Below the pieces are notes generated by a model. It did no database searches. It saw only the letters and a program-made list of their open reading frames with translations, and was not told the origin of the DNA. 11,157 nucleotides of DNA from contig CAZCZJ010000077.1 of assembly GCA_964503235.1 (NCBI GenBank), positions 1 to 11,157 on the forward strand, read 5' to 3'. The stretch is from W425 sp964503235 (GTDB lineage Bacteria; Chloroflexota; Dehalococcoidia; Dehalococcoidales; RBG-16-60-22). Below, one piece after another: positions 1-6,923 of the stretch (its first letter is position 1; each line of letters opens with the position of its first letter). The translations under genes were made by a program, and so were the position numbers.

Positions 1-1421
1 TCGGGCCAGCCCAGCGTGGTAAATGGCCATAGCGCCGAGCTGAACCACGTATCCAATACGTCCGGGTCCTGCTCGATATTGTCTGACTGGCACCTGGAGC
101 AGGCGGTCGGTGTCTCTATGGCTACCGTTATCTCATCGCAGTCGCGGCAGTACCAGACGGGTATGCGGTGTCCCCACCAGAGCTGACGGCTGATGCACCA
201 GTCGCGGATGTTCTCCATCCAGTTGAAGTAGACCTTGGTAAATCTTTCGGGGATGATTTTTATACGTCCGTCTCTGACGGCGTTAATCGCTGGCTCTGCC
301 AGGGGCTTCATCTTCACGAACCACTGCAGGCTGGCCAGCGGCTCTACCATTGTCTGGCACCGCTGGCAGTGTCCCACGGCGTGGGAGTACTCCTCTGTTT
401 TCACGAGTTGCCCGCTCTTTTCCAGGTCGGCGATTATCGCTTCGCGGGCTACAAACCTGTCCATGCCGTTGTACGGGCCGGCATTTTCGTTCATCGTGGC
501 GTCGGGATTGAGGATATTTATCAAGGGCAGCCCCTGTCTCTGGGCGATATCGAAGTCGACCGGGTCGTGGGCCGGGGTGATTTTCACCGCGCCCGTCCCG
601 AATTCCATGTCCACCGCTTCGTCGGCGACAATCGGTATCTCGCGGTTGACCGCGGGTAACAGGACCTTCTTGCCAATCAGTTTTTTAAAGCTGATATCGT
701 TGGGATTGACGGCTACCGCCGTATCGCCGACTATCGTTTCCGGTCGCGTCGTAGCGACGGTGATGAACTTGTTCTTGTCGTTGATAAGCGGGTAATTGAC
801 GTACCAGAGATGCCCGTTAGTATCCTTGTGCTCCACCTCGAGGTCGGACAGCGCCGTGGCGCAGCGCGGGCACCAGTTGATAATCCTCTCTCCCCGGTAA
901 ATCAGGCCCTTTTTATAGAGGTTGGTGAAAACCGTGCGTACCGCTTTACTCGGCCCCTCGTCCATGGTAAAGCGCAGGCGCGACCAGTCCAGAGAAGCCC
1001 CCAGTCTTTTGTGCTGTTCGATGATATTGCTCTTGTAGGTGTTTGCCCAGGCCCATACCCTATCCAGGAATTTCTCGCGGCCCAGCTCGTGGCGGCTGAT
1101 ACCCTCCTCGGCAAGCACCCTTTCCACCACTACCTGGGTGGCGATACCCGCATGGTCGATGCCCGGCAGCCACAGCGTCGGCTCATGAAGCATCCGGTGC
1201 CATCGTGTCATGATGTCTTGCAGCGTCGCGGTGATGGCGGTACCGAGGTGCATATCGCCGGTGATGTTGGTGGGCGGGTGGATGATAACGAAGGGTTTCT
1301 TGGCAGAGTCTATCTCCGCTGTGAAGTAACCCTTCTCCAGCCAGAAATCGTACCACTTCTCCTCGACCTTGCCCGGCTCGTACGCCTTCGGCATCTCTTC
1401 GATATTGGGGGCTTGCGTCAT
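1..1421 (-). CDS. valS: Valine--tRNA ligase, N-terminal 473 residues (3' end outside window)
   Basis: Class I aminoacyl-tRNA synthetase that charges tRNA-Val in the cytosol. Reading from ATG at 1421 the frame is open to the window edge, so about half of the usual ~880-residue enzyme is visible; the KMSKS loop lies outside. Seen in order: the Rossmann start with PPTNITGDMHLGT at residues 49-61, LWLPGIDHAGIATQ, the CP1 editing region with TTRPETIVGDTAVAVNP and GTGAVKITPAHDP, a CPRC pair at 184-187, then WWGHRIPVWYCRDC and a second CxxC (CSRC), and VLDTWFSSALWPF near the cut. These are diagnostic of ValRS rather than IleRS or LeuRS. The last residue of the HIGH signature is Thr (HLGT). A good Shine-Dalgarno (AGAGAGG, 1427-1433) sits 5 nt before the ATG. 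The start lies 26 nt after the ypeA stop, so the two are probably co-transcribed. Confidence 0.97.
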   Translation of the reverse strand, partial: MTQAPNIEEMPKAYEPGKVEEKWYDFWLEKGYFTAEIDSAKKPFVIIHPPTNITGDMHLGTAITATLQDIMTRWHRMLHEPTLWLPGIDHAGIATQVVVERVLAEEGISRHELGREKFLDRVWAWANTYKSNIIEQHKRLGASLDWSRLRFTMDEGPSKAVRTVFTNLYKKGLIYRGERIINWCPRCATALSDLEVEHKDTNGHLWYVNYPLINDKNKFITVATTRPETIVGDTAVAVNPNDISFKKLIGKKVLLPAVNREIPIVADEAVDMEFGTGAVKITPAHDPVDFDIAQRQGLPLINILNPDATMNENAGPYNGMDRFVAREAIIADLEKSGQLVKTEEYSHAVGHCQRCQTMVEPLASLQWFVKMKPLAEPAINAVRDGRIKIIPERFTKVYFNWMENIRDWCISRQLWWGHRIPVWYCRDCDEITVAIETPTACSRCQSDNIEQDPDVLDTWFSSALWPFTTLGWP

Positions 1422-1447
1422 GTTTTCCTCTCTCTAGTAGCGGTATT

Positions 1448-1873
1448 TTACCCGTTCTGGTCTTCTATCAATCGTTTTCCCAGGCTGATTCTCTCCTCAG
1501 TATTATAGCCGATTTTACCGAAAAAATTCAGCGCCCCGGTATTCCCCGACCGAACCTGTATATTAATCTTGGGACATCCCATTTGTAAAAGTCTTTCCTC
1601 GATGGCGTCCATCATGCGTTTCCCCAGCCCCTGCCGCCGCTGCTCCGGTTCGACGCCCAGGTAATAGACCCAGCCCCGGTGCCCCTCGTAGCCGCCCATG
1701 GCGCTGGCGACCACCCTGCCGTCAATCAGTCCCACCAGGAACAGCTCCGGATGGACTTTCATTTTACGCTCTATATCCCGCCCGGGATTGTTCCAGGGAC
1801 GGGTTAAACCGCATTTCTCCCACAGCTCGATGACGGCGCTTTCGTATTCGGGTTTATATTCAACGATTTCCAT
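1448..1873 (-). CDS. ypeA: GNAT-family N-acetyltransferase, YpeA type
   Basis: A 141-residue single-domain GNAT acetyltransferase that should transfer an acetyl group from acetyl-CoA; the substrate of YpeA-type enzymes is not established. The acetyl-CoA P-loop is QRRQGLG at residues 78-84, preceded by the beta-4 strand WVYYLGVEP. The stretches LTRPWNNP, DIERKM, MGGYEGHRG, MGCPKINIQV and the C-terminal SLGKRLIED match the E. coli YpeA protein closely from end to end, so the gene is complete. The ATG at 1873 has no recognisable Shine-Dalgarno; the sequence just upstream is an AT-rich stretch running directly into repeat copy A. It probably forms a two-gene unit with valS. The family call is firm, the biological role unknown. 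Confidence 0.86.
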   Translation of the reverse strand: MEIVEYKPEYESAVIELWEKCGLTRPWNNPGRDIERKMKVHPELFLVGLIDGRVVASAMGGYEGHRGWVYYLGVEPEQRRQGLGKRMMDAIEERLLQMGCPKINIQVRSGNTGALNFFGKIGYNTEERISLGKRLIEDQNG

Positions 1874-1877
1874 TTTG

Positions 1878-1958
1878 AGTTATCTATTCCCACCCGGCCG
1901 CCCTCGTATCATCCTCGGCCTGTCCGGTAAATCGCCCCGCCCCCTTCACCCCTTGTGT
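1878..1958 (+). repeat. Dispersed repeat, short copy A
   Basis: The 35 bases 1878-1912 are identical to 6009-6043 and differ by one base from 10843-10877. Similarity to copy C continues to about 1941 (shared CTCGGCCTGTCCGGTAAATC) and then fades into C-rich sequence; the right end is approximate. This copy lacks the second half of the element seen in B and C, including the 12-bp hairpin. It fills most of the 103-bp gap between the Cys-rich orphan and ypeA and begins 4 bp upstream of the ypeA start, so it may supply or displace that gene's expression signals. No coding potential is apparent. Confidence 0.85.
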
Positions 1959-1976
1959 CTCAATGAAATAGCTTAA

Positions 1977-2318
1977 TCAAGGATTTTCTGTTTCGCTTGG
2001 TGTCCATCGGCCTTCTTGTATTGCTGTTTCTTCCTCTTCATTCATAATCTGTTGAATTCTGTCCCAGTCAACATATGTATTCCCCATTTTATCAATTCCA
2101 TGAACAAGAATACCTGGTTGAGCGTCTTTATTGAAGTCTAAAGCTTCTTGAAGACCACATCTATAACGGCAAAAGTCACAAAATACCCCACTAAACACCC
2201 CACGGCCTAAGACATTGAAGCCAATTATCACCCCACCAAAATGCTCACCTAAGAGAATCCTCTTGCAACTATCACATTGAAATGTTTTCTTTTTCTTCTT
2301 TCCAAAGGGTAGCTTCAC
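1977..2318 (-). CDS. Hypothetical protein with paired CxxC motifs (zinc-ribbon-like)
   Basis: A 113-residue protein I do not recognise. It opens with a very basic stretch (KKKKK, residues 8-12), followed by CDSC at 15-18, a Gly-rich hydrophobic segment, then CDFCRYRC with Cys at 47, 50 and 54. Four or five Cys in this arrangement suggest one structural metal site, probably zinc. The C-terminal half is acidic (NEEEETAIQEGRW). The GTG at 2318 is chosen because AGGAGAGA lies just upstream at usual spacing. It begins 29 nt after the coaB stop, so it may be the last gene of the cofactor operon. Its DNA is visibly more AT-rich, with A/T-ending codons, than its G/C-rich neighbours, which hints at recent acquisition or different selection. 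No hydrophobic segment long enough for a clear membrane helix. Confidence 0.72.
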   Translation of the reverse strand: MKLPFGKKKKKTFQCDSCKRILLGEHFGGVIIGFNVLGRGVFSGVFCDFCRYRCGLQEALDFNKDAQPGILVHGIDKMGNTYVDWDRIQQIMNEEEETAIQEGRWTPSETENP

Positions 2319-2347
2319 TCGGGATCTCTCCTCTCAGACTCCTACTT

Positions 2348-3001
2348 CTACTTCTCCCCCACTATCCCCGCTAACCTGTCCAGTATTATCTCCGCCACCT
2401 CCCGCTTGCTCATCAGGGGCAGTTCCTCTACCCTGCCGGTTTTATCTATCAATGAAATTCTATTCGTGTCCGTATCGAAGCCGCTGTCGGCGGCGGTAAT
2501 ATCGTTAGCCACAATCATATTGAGTCGTTTCTGTTCCAGCTTTTTCTTGGCGTTGATTATCAGGTCCTCACTCTCGGCGGCAAAACCTATCTTTATTATA
2601 GTATCCGGCACTTCGCTTAAGATGTCTGATGTCGGCACCAGCTCCAGGATAATATTGCCGTGTTCTCGCTTGATTTTCTGGTCGGACGGACCCTCGACGC
2701 GGTAGTCCGATACCGCCGCCGCCATTATCAGCGCCTCCGCACCGCTGACCGCTTTCATTACCGCCTCCCTCATCTCGTCCGACGTCCTGACGTGGATAAT
2801 CTTCATGCCGGACGGTTCCGGCAAAGCGGTGGGAGCGGTAATCAGCGTTATTTCAGCCCCGCGGTCGCGGGCGGCTTCGGCGAGAGCGTAGCCCATCTTC
2901 CCCGAGGAACGATTGCCGATATGTCTTACCGGGTCTATCGGCTCCTGGGTGCCACCGGCCGTTACGACGATGGCTTTCCCGGTAAAGTCCTTCTTATCCA
3001 C
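2348..3001 (-). CDS. coaB: Phosphopantothenate--cysteine ligase (CoaB) as a separate protein
   Basis: Joins 4'-phosphopantothenate to cysteine using a nucleotide triphosphate, the second of the CoA steps encoded here. In most bacteria this is the C-terminal half of a ~400-residue CoaBC fusion; here it is a complete stand-alone 217-residue protein. Visible: VVTAGGTQEPIDPVR (12-26), NRSSGKMG (30-37) with the conserved Asn of the acyl-phosphate-stabilising loop, AAAVSDYR (94-101), the nucleotide-contacting KIKR (109-112), IGFAAES (138-144), LNMIVANDIT (160-169) and DTNRISLI (178-185). The GTG start at 3001 overlaps the end of coaC by 8 nt (stop TAA at 2994-2996), so it is probably translated by coupling; only a weak AGG precedes it. 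The break falls exactly in the interdomain linker, which fits either an evolved split or a frameshift in a former fusion. Confidence 0.93.
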   Translation of the reverse strand: MDKKDFTGKAIVVTAGGTQEPIDPVRHIGNRSSGKMGYALAEAARDRGAEITLITAPTALPEPSGMKIIHVRTSDEMREAVMKAVSGAEALIMAAAVSDYRVEGPSDQKIKREHGNIILELVPTSDILSEVPDTIIKIGFAAESEDLIINAKKKLEQKRLNMIVANDITAADSGFDTDTNRISLIDKTGRVEELPLMSKREVAEIILDRLAGIVGEK

Positions 3002-3539
3002 CGACCGCCTGTTCTGCCGCCTGGATTATTTTCTCGTTTTCCGCCAGGCGTCCCTGCCCCATTTTCCCCGATGCCAGCCGCCCATGCTCGGGGCCAACGA
3101 ACCTGAAACCCCTGGCTTTTAGCTTTTCGATGTTCTCCTGCGTCACCGCATTACGGTACATCACGTCGTTCATGGCCGGGGCGATAATAACCGGTGCCTC
3201 GGTAGCCAGTACCACGCAGCCGAGCATGTCGTCGGCCATGCCCGCAGCCAGCCTGGCTATGGAGTTGGCCGTCGCCGGAGCGATGACCACCACGTCGGCG
3301 GCTTCGGCCAGGGCGATATGCTCCTCGCTGTACTCGGAGGCCATCTCGAACATGTCGGTGACCACCGGTCGCCCGGTGAGATTGCGCAGGGTCAGCGGCG
3401 TAATGAATTTCGTCGCCGCCTCGGTCATTATCGTTTCCACTTTGGCTCCCGCCTGGGTCAGCTTGCTGGCGAGGTCGGCGGCTTTGTAGGCGGCTATCCC
3501 TCCGGTTATACCCAGAACGACGGTTTTATTCTTCAGCAT
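2994..3539 (-). CDS. coaC: Phosphopantothenoylcysteine decarboxylase (CoaC) as a separate protein
   Basis: FMN-dependent flavoprotein of the HFCD family that decarboxylates 4'-phosphopantothenoylcysteine to 4'-phosphopantetheine. The 181 residues cover the entire N-terminal domain of the usual CoaBC fusion: TGGIAAYKA (12-20) for flavin binding, the catalytic His in EHIALAEAADVVVIAPAT (His74), ANSIARLAAGMADD, and PAMNDVMY (121-128) with the substrate-binding Asn124. The substrate clamp reads GRLASGKMGQGRL (153-165); the position that is the catalytic Cys158 in E. coli (LACG) is Ser157 here. The ATG at 3539 has an AAGGAG box (3547-3552) 7 nt upstream. It starts 16 nt after coaX and overlaps coaB, in the cofactor operon. 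Confidence 0.94.
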   Translation of the reverse strand: MLKNKTVVLGITGGIAAYKAADLASKLTQAGAKVETIMTEAATKFITPLTLRNLTGRPVVTDMFEMASEYSEEHIALAEAADVVVIAPATANSIARLAAGMADDMLGCVVLATEAPVIIAPAMNDVMYRNAVTQENIEKLKARGFRFVGPEHGRLASGKMGQGRLAENEKIIQAAEQAVGG

Positions 3540-3555
3540 TTTATCTCTCCTTGGC

Positions 3556-4323
3556 TTAGTCCCGGTTCATGGCGTGGATGACTTTAATGCCGATGAGCGT
3601 TAAATCGGGATTGACCTTATCGATTACTTTGGTTTCTTTAGCGATGATATCGGCGTACCCTCCGGTGGCGACAACGGTGGCTTTCTCTCCCAGCTCTTTC
3701 TGAATGCGCGTCACGATGCCGTCGATAAGCCCCGCGTAGCCGAAGATAATGCCCGACTGCATGGCGGCGACGGTATTGGGGCCGATAGCCGTTTTCGGGC
3801 GCACCAGGTCCAGACGCGGCAGGGCGGCGGCACGGGTGTATAACGCCTCGGCCGAAATGCCGATACCCGGTGCGATTACCCCGCCGACGTAATCACCGCC
3901 CCTGGAGACAATCCCGAAAGCGGTAGCGGTCCCCAGCGCGACAACTATTACCGGGGGTTTGTATAAGTGGAGAGAAGCGGCGGCATCGGCAATCAAATCG
4001 GCGCCCACCTCCCGGGGATTATCCGTGCGGATTCTTACACCCGTCTTCACGCCGGGCCCGATTACCAGGGGGTGAATCTTGAAATACCGTTCGAATAACT
4101 CATTGAATGTTGTCATTAAAGGTGGTACCACACAGCTCATCGCTCCCTCTTTAATATCGGTTACATCTATTCCCCGGTGACGCAGCAAGTTGAGTATTAT
4201 CACGGCATATTCATCCGGCATGCGCTGAACTGAGGTAGCAATACGCCAGGTAGCGCAAAGCTCATCACCCTGGAACATGCCCATCTTGATGTTCGTATTA
4301 GCGATATCTAAAGCTAATAACAT
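3556..4323 (-). CDS. coaX: Type III pantothenate kinase (CoaX), with altered active-site motif
   Basis: Phosphorylates pantothenate with ATP, the first committed step of CoA synthesis. The 255-residue length and the whole ASKHA-fold layout fit type III enzymes: phosphate-1 motif LALDIANTN with Asp6, DEY (37-39), CVVPPL (64-69), GPGVKTGVRIRTDNPREVGAD (89-109) with the presumed general base Asp109, GGVIAPGI (147-154), GPNTVAAMQSG (181-191), GYAGLIDGIV, VVATGGYA and a C-terminal NPDLTLIGIKVI. It departs from the family where D-x-GTATTFD is expected: it reads ALGTATAFG (129-137), losing both Asp and one Thr, and GADR reads GADL. The first Asp normally helps hold the monovalent cation. It may therefore have changed cation dependence or be weakened; the intact remainder and operon position argue for a working enzyme. 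It starts 11 nt after nnr. Confidence 0.9.
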   Translation of the reverse strand: MLLALDIANTNIKMGMFQGDELCATWRIATSVQRMPDEYAVIILNLLRHRGIDVTDIKEGAMSCVVPPLMTTFNELFERYFKIHPLVIGPGVKTGVRIRTDNPREVGADLIADAAASLHLYKPPVIVVALGTATAFGIVSRGGDYVGGVIAPGIGISAEALYTRAAALPRLDLVRPKTAIGPNTVAAMQSGIIFGYAGLIDGIVTRIQKELGEKATVVATGGYADIIAKETKVIDKVNPDLTLIGIKVIHAMNRD

Positions 4324-4334
4324 AAGATATCCTT

Positions 4335-5900
4335 TTAACCTCCCGCAAAGTTGGTATTGGATTTAAGCTGGTTAATCACTGACGGCAATGCCATCAGCAG
4401 GTCGGAGGCAATCATGCCGGTATCTCCCAGCACATTTCTAATCATCTCACCAGCTTCACATCCCACATACGCGCCCAGACAGGCGGCGTTGTAAGGTAAA
4501 AGCCCCTGGGCAGCCATTCCGGCGATAACCCCGGACAGCACGTCACCGGTCCCTGCCGTTGCCAGCCCGGGATTGGCAAAAGGACTTACCCGACAGTAAC
4601 CCTCGGGACTGGCGATAACGTTATATGCCCCTTTCAGGACTATGGTCTTATTCCAGGCCGCGGCGAATTTTCTGGCTACGCCCGTGCGGTCCGCCTGTAT
4701 TTCGTCGATAGAAAGCCCGCACAGTCGGGACATTTCACCGGGGTGTGGCGTGAGCACGGCATCACCGGGTAACCGCTGCCAACGGTCGGGTGTTGCCGCC
4801 AGTATGTTGAGGGCGTCGGCGTCCAGCACCAGCGGCGGTAGGCTCTTTTCTGAGAGCAGTGAAATGATAAATTCAGCCGTAGACGGATTTTGCCCCAGAC
4901 CGCATCCCACCAGGAGGACATCGTATTGACGGCACTGTCCGGTAATAACTTCCGCCGCCGCGGCGGAAATTACGCCTGGTTCGGCTTCCGGCAGCGGCAG
5001 GTAGGTTGTTTCGGTCAGTTTGGAGGCCAGAATCGGCTGAAGGCTGGCAGCCGTCGCCAGCGTTACCAGTCCCGCCCCTACTCTCATGGCGCCGCTGCAG
5101 GCTAAATAGGCGGCGCCTACGTAGTTAATCGACCCCGCGACCACCAGGACCTTACCGAAGGTGCCCTTGTTGGCATTAAGCGGACGCTCCGGTAAAGCCG
5201 CTCTGGCCCACTCGCGTGTCATCAGCTCTACCGGTATCCCGTCTGCCAGCGATTCCGGTATACCGATATCGACTATTCTCAGGGTTCCCACTCTCGCGGC
5301 GCCGGGAAAATTAAACAAACCGATTTTAGGGAAGGCTAGGGTAACGGTCATGTCGGCGTAGGGACAGGCTTCATCGACGGCGCCCGTATCGGCGTCCATG
5401 CCCGAGGGTAAATCGACCGCAACTATGTATGTTTTATGTTGCAGTTTCGCCTCGCTGGTTTTTTGGAGCACCTCTTTATAAACGCCCTTCAACGGACGCA
5501 TCTTACCCGTGCCCAGCAGGGCGTCGATGACGCAGGTTGCTGAAGCCAGCAGGCCATCGAATTTCTCCAGTTTTTCATCCCCGGCAGCTTCGATGCAGGT
5601 GATGTTTTTCTCCCGTACCAGCTTCAGGTTCTCGTCATCGGCGGGTCGTTCGCTGCACAGGTAAACGCTCACCGACGCTCCCCGTTCCTGCAGATAGCGT
5701 GCCGCCACCAGGCCGTCGCCGCCGTTATTCCCCGCCCCAATCAGGCATAGAATCTGCTGTTTTCTGATGTCGCCCAGGCTTTTTGCCGTCTCCTCGGCTA
5801 CGGCTTTACCGGCATTCTCCATGAGCATGCTCACCGGTGTGCCCGCTTTGATGCACTCCTGGTCCATCTGCCTCGTCTGTTCGGCGGTTAATATTTTCAT
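4335..5900 (-). CDS. nnr: Bifunctional NAD(P)H-hydrate repair enzyme (epimerase plus dehydratase)
   Basis: Repairs damaged NAD(P)HX: the N-terminal YjeF_N domain interconverts the R and S hydrates, and the C-terminal ribokinase-like domain dehydrates the S form using ADP or ATP. From ATG 5900 it has 521 residues, the usual fused size. Epimerase domain: NAGKAVAEE, GAGNNGGDG (55-63), DALLGTG, DLPSGMDADTG (163-173), LAFPKIGL. Dehydratase domain: NKGTFGKVLVVAGS, GCGLGQNPST, VLDADALNIL, TPHPGE (384-389), LKGAYN (422-427) and NPGLATAGTGDVLSG (443-457). The frame extends upstream to a TTG at 5939, but the predicted transcription start is at about 5936 and the family normally starts at MKILTAEQ, so ATG 5900 is preferred. 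The Shine-Dalgarno is weak (GGA at about -12). It heads the nnr-coaX-coaC-coaB operon. Confidence 0.96.
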   Translation of the reverse strand: MKILTAEQTRQMDQECIKAGTPVSMLMENAGKAVAEETAKSLGDIRKQQILCLIGAGNNGGDGLVAARYLQERGASVSVYLCSERPADDENLKLVREKNITCIEAAGDEKLEKFDGLLASATCVIDALLGTGKMRPLKGVYKEVLQKTSEAKLQHKTYIVAVDLPSGMDADTGAVDEACPYADMTVTLAFPKIGLFNFPGAARVGTLRIVDIGIPESLADGIPVELMTREWARAALPERPLNANKGTFGKVLVVAGSINYVGAAYLACSGAMRVGAGLVTLATAASLQPILASKLTETTYLPLPEAEPGVISAAAAEVITGQCRQYDVLLVGCGLGQNPSTAEFIISLLSEKSLPPLVLDADALNILAATPDRWQRLPGDAVLTPHPGEMSRLCGLSIDEIQADRTGVARKFAAAWNKTIVLKGAYNVIASPEGYCRVSPFANPGLATAGTGDVLSGVIAGMAAQGLLPYNAACLGAYVGCEAGEMIRNVLGDTGMIASDLLMALPSVINQLKSNTNFAGG

Positions 5901-5942
5901 GTTTTTATGTCCATATACCCGATGCAATGAGTGTAGCAATAT

Positions 5943-5951
5943 ATTATACCA
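5943..5951 (-). promoter_or_regulatory. Extended -10 promoter for the nnr-coa operon
   Basis: On the minus strand TGGTATAAT is a perfect consensus -10 (5943-5948) with the TGn extension (5949-5951). No good -35 hexamer lies 16-18 bp further upstream, as is usual for extended -10 promoters. The predicted transcript starts near 5936, giving a leader of about 36 nt before the nnr ATG. Confidence 0.65.
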
Positions 5952-5994
5952 CGGTCAAGAGGTTCATCTTGCTTTTGGTAGATATCGGATGCTT

Positions 5995-6323
5995 CCCCGC
6001 CCCCTTTTAGTTATCTATTCCCACCCGGCCGCCCTCGTATCATCTTCTGACAATCCGTTAGTTTCCCCCGCCCCATCTCCCCTGGTGGGGGGAGAAAGAG
6101 GCCTTGCTTATGTTTTCCCTGATTTCCCGGAATTTTAACCGCCCCTCCACCCCTGCTTGAGGGGTAAAGGGCGCCGCGTCCTTTACAAATATTATCGGTA
6201 CTGGCCTTTATAACTATAAGTTAAAATGAGCAAAATACCCTTTGTAAATATTCCCCCTTCCTTTATCAAAGGAAGGGGGCTAGGGGAATAGATTGATATC
6301 GTCCCCAAAACAGATGAAAAACG
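5995..6323 (+). repeat. Dispersed repeat, copy B (about 330 bp)
   Basis: This fills most of the gap between the nnr promoter and the nitroreductase stop, and it aligns along its length with copy C (~10826-11157). Shared blocks are the C-rich run ending in CCCCCTTTT, the 35-bp core at 6009-6043, a C-rich/G-rich zone around 6070-6110, the GTAAAGG and CGTC patch near 6165-6180, the hairpin at 6253-6279 and the tail ending AACG. ATCTATTCCC at 6013-6022 recurs inverted as GGGAATAGAT at 6284-6293. Indels relative to copy C are not multiples of three, so it is non-coding. The right end stops about 7 bp from the nitroreductase stop codon. It could be a MITE-like remnant; no target duplication is evident. 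Confidence 0.85.
6253..6279. terminator. Perfect 12-bp hairpin in repeat B, possible terminator or mRNA 3'-end stabiliser
   Basis: CCCCCTTCCTTT (6253-6264) and AAAGGAAGGGGG (6268-6279) form a perfect 12-bp stem with a 3-base loop. It lies about 50 bp beyond the nitroreductase stop on the minus strand. No run of T follows on either strand (the minus-strand side continues AATATTTAC), so it is not a classic intrinsic terminator; a role in 3'-end protection is equally possible. The same hairpin recurs with one mismatch in copy C. Confidence 0.45.
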
Positions 6324-6329
6324 TGTTTA

Positions 6330-6923
6330 CTAAAATCCGTTGTGGTGCACTATATCCACCAGCTTCCTCTTGGGAACATGGCGTACCAGTTTCTCGTCGA
6401 CCCAGCCCGTGGTTGAATCGGTCGCTACCTCGGCTATCGAGGTCTCGTCGGGATAGCCCGTCACGATGACCAGTCCTACATCGTAGCCGTCAGGTATGCT
6501 CAACGCTTTTTTGAAGCCTTCTTCATTGAACATCATTATCGGGCAGCAACCGAGTCCCTCCTCCAGGGCGGTCAGTATGATATTCTCCGCCGCCATGCCG
6601 ATGTCGTACAGCGTGATGCGGCGGCGGTTAGCGTCCGCCTCCAGCAACTTGTTTATGACGATGACGATGTAGGCTTTCGGGGTGTTTTCCGGGAGCGGTC
6701 CGCCTTTCTCCGGTGGCATCTTCACCGAGCCTCCGATGTTATCGAACATCTCCGGCAATATCTGTTTATCATCGACGATGATGAACTCGCATACCTGCTG
6801 GTTGCGCCCGGAAGGGGCCAGGCGCCCGGCATCCACGCATTTTTCCAGGACTTCATAGGGCACGGGTCTGTCTTTGAATCTCCTTATCGACCTGCGTTTC
6901 ACCGCGGCTTCGTAAACGTTCAT
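6330..6923 (-). CDS. Nitroreductase-family FMN flavoprotein
   Basis: A 197-residue NAD(P)H-dependent FMN oxidoreductase of the nitroreductase fold, normally a homodimer; physiological substrate unknown. The FMN-phosphate motif RRSIRRF is at residues 10-16, APSGRNQQ at 36-43, a variable middle loop (KMPPEKGGPLPENTP), then the dimer/FMN helix YDIGMAAENIILTALEEGLGCC (106-127). The C-terminal DVGLVIVTGYPDE is the usual last strand, and the length is typical. The ATG at 6923 overlaps the stop of the Mut7-C gene in an ATGA junction, with GAGGAGG just upstream, so it is translationally coupled and last in the corA-headed operon. Two adjacent Cys at 126-127 are a small oddity. Nothing here identifies a substrate or shows a fused domain. 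Confidence 0.92.
   Translation of the reverse strand: MNVYEAAVKRRSIRRFKDRPVPYEVLEKCVDAGRLAPSGRNQQVCEFIIVDDKQILPEMFDNIGGSVKMPPEKGGPLPENTPKAYIVIVINKLLEADANRRRITLYDIGMAAENIILTALEEGLGCCPIMMFNEEGFKKALSIPDGYDVGLVIVTGYPDETSIAEVATDSTTGWVDEKLVRHVPKRKLVDIVHHNGF

Noticed and set aside
168..1508. Long plus-strand open frames across valS
   Set aside because: Antisense shadows of a fully conserved valS; their translations show no domain.
5901..5939. TTG start adding 13 residues to Nnr
   Set aside because: It falls at or before the predicted transcription start and is not part of the family; ATG 5900 fits.
5767..6138. Plus-strand open frame sharing a VIYSHP-x-ALVS peptide with 10802-11002
   Set aside because: The similarity comes from the DNA repeat. 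Copies differ by indels that are not multiples of three, and half of this frame is antisense to nnr.
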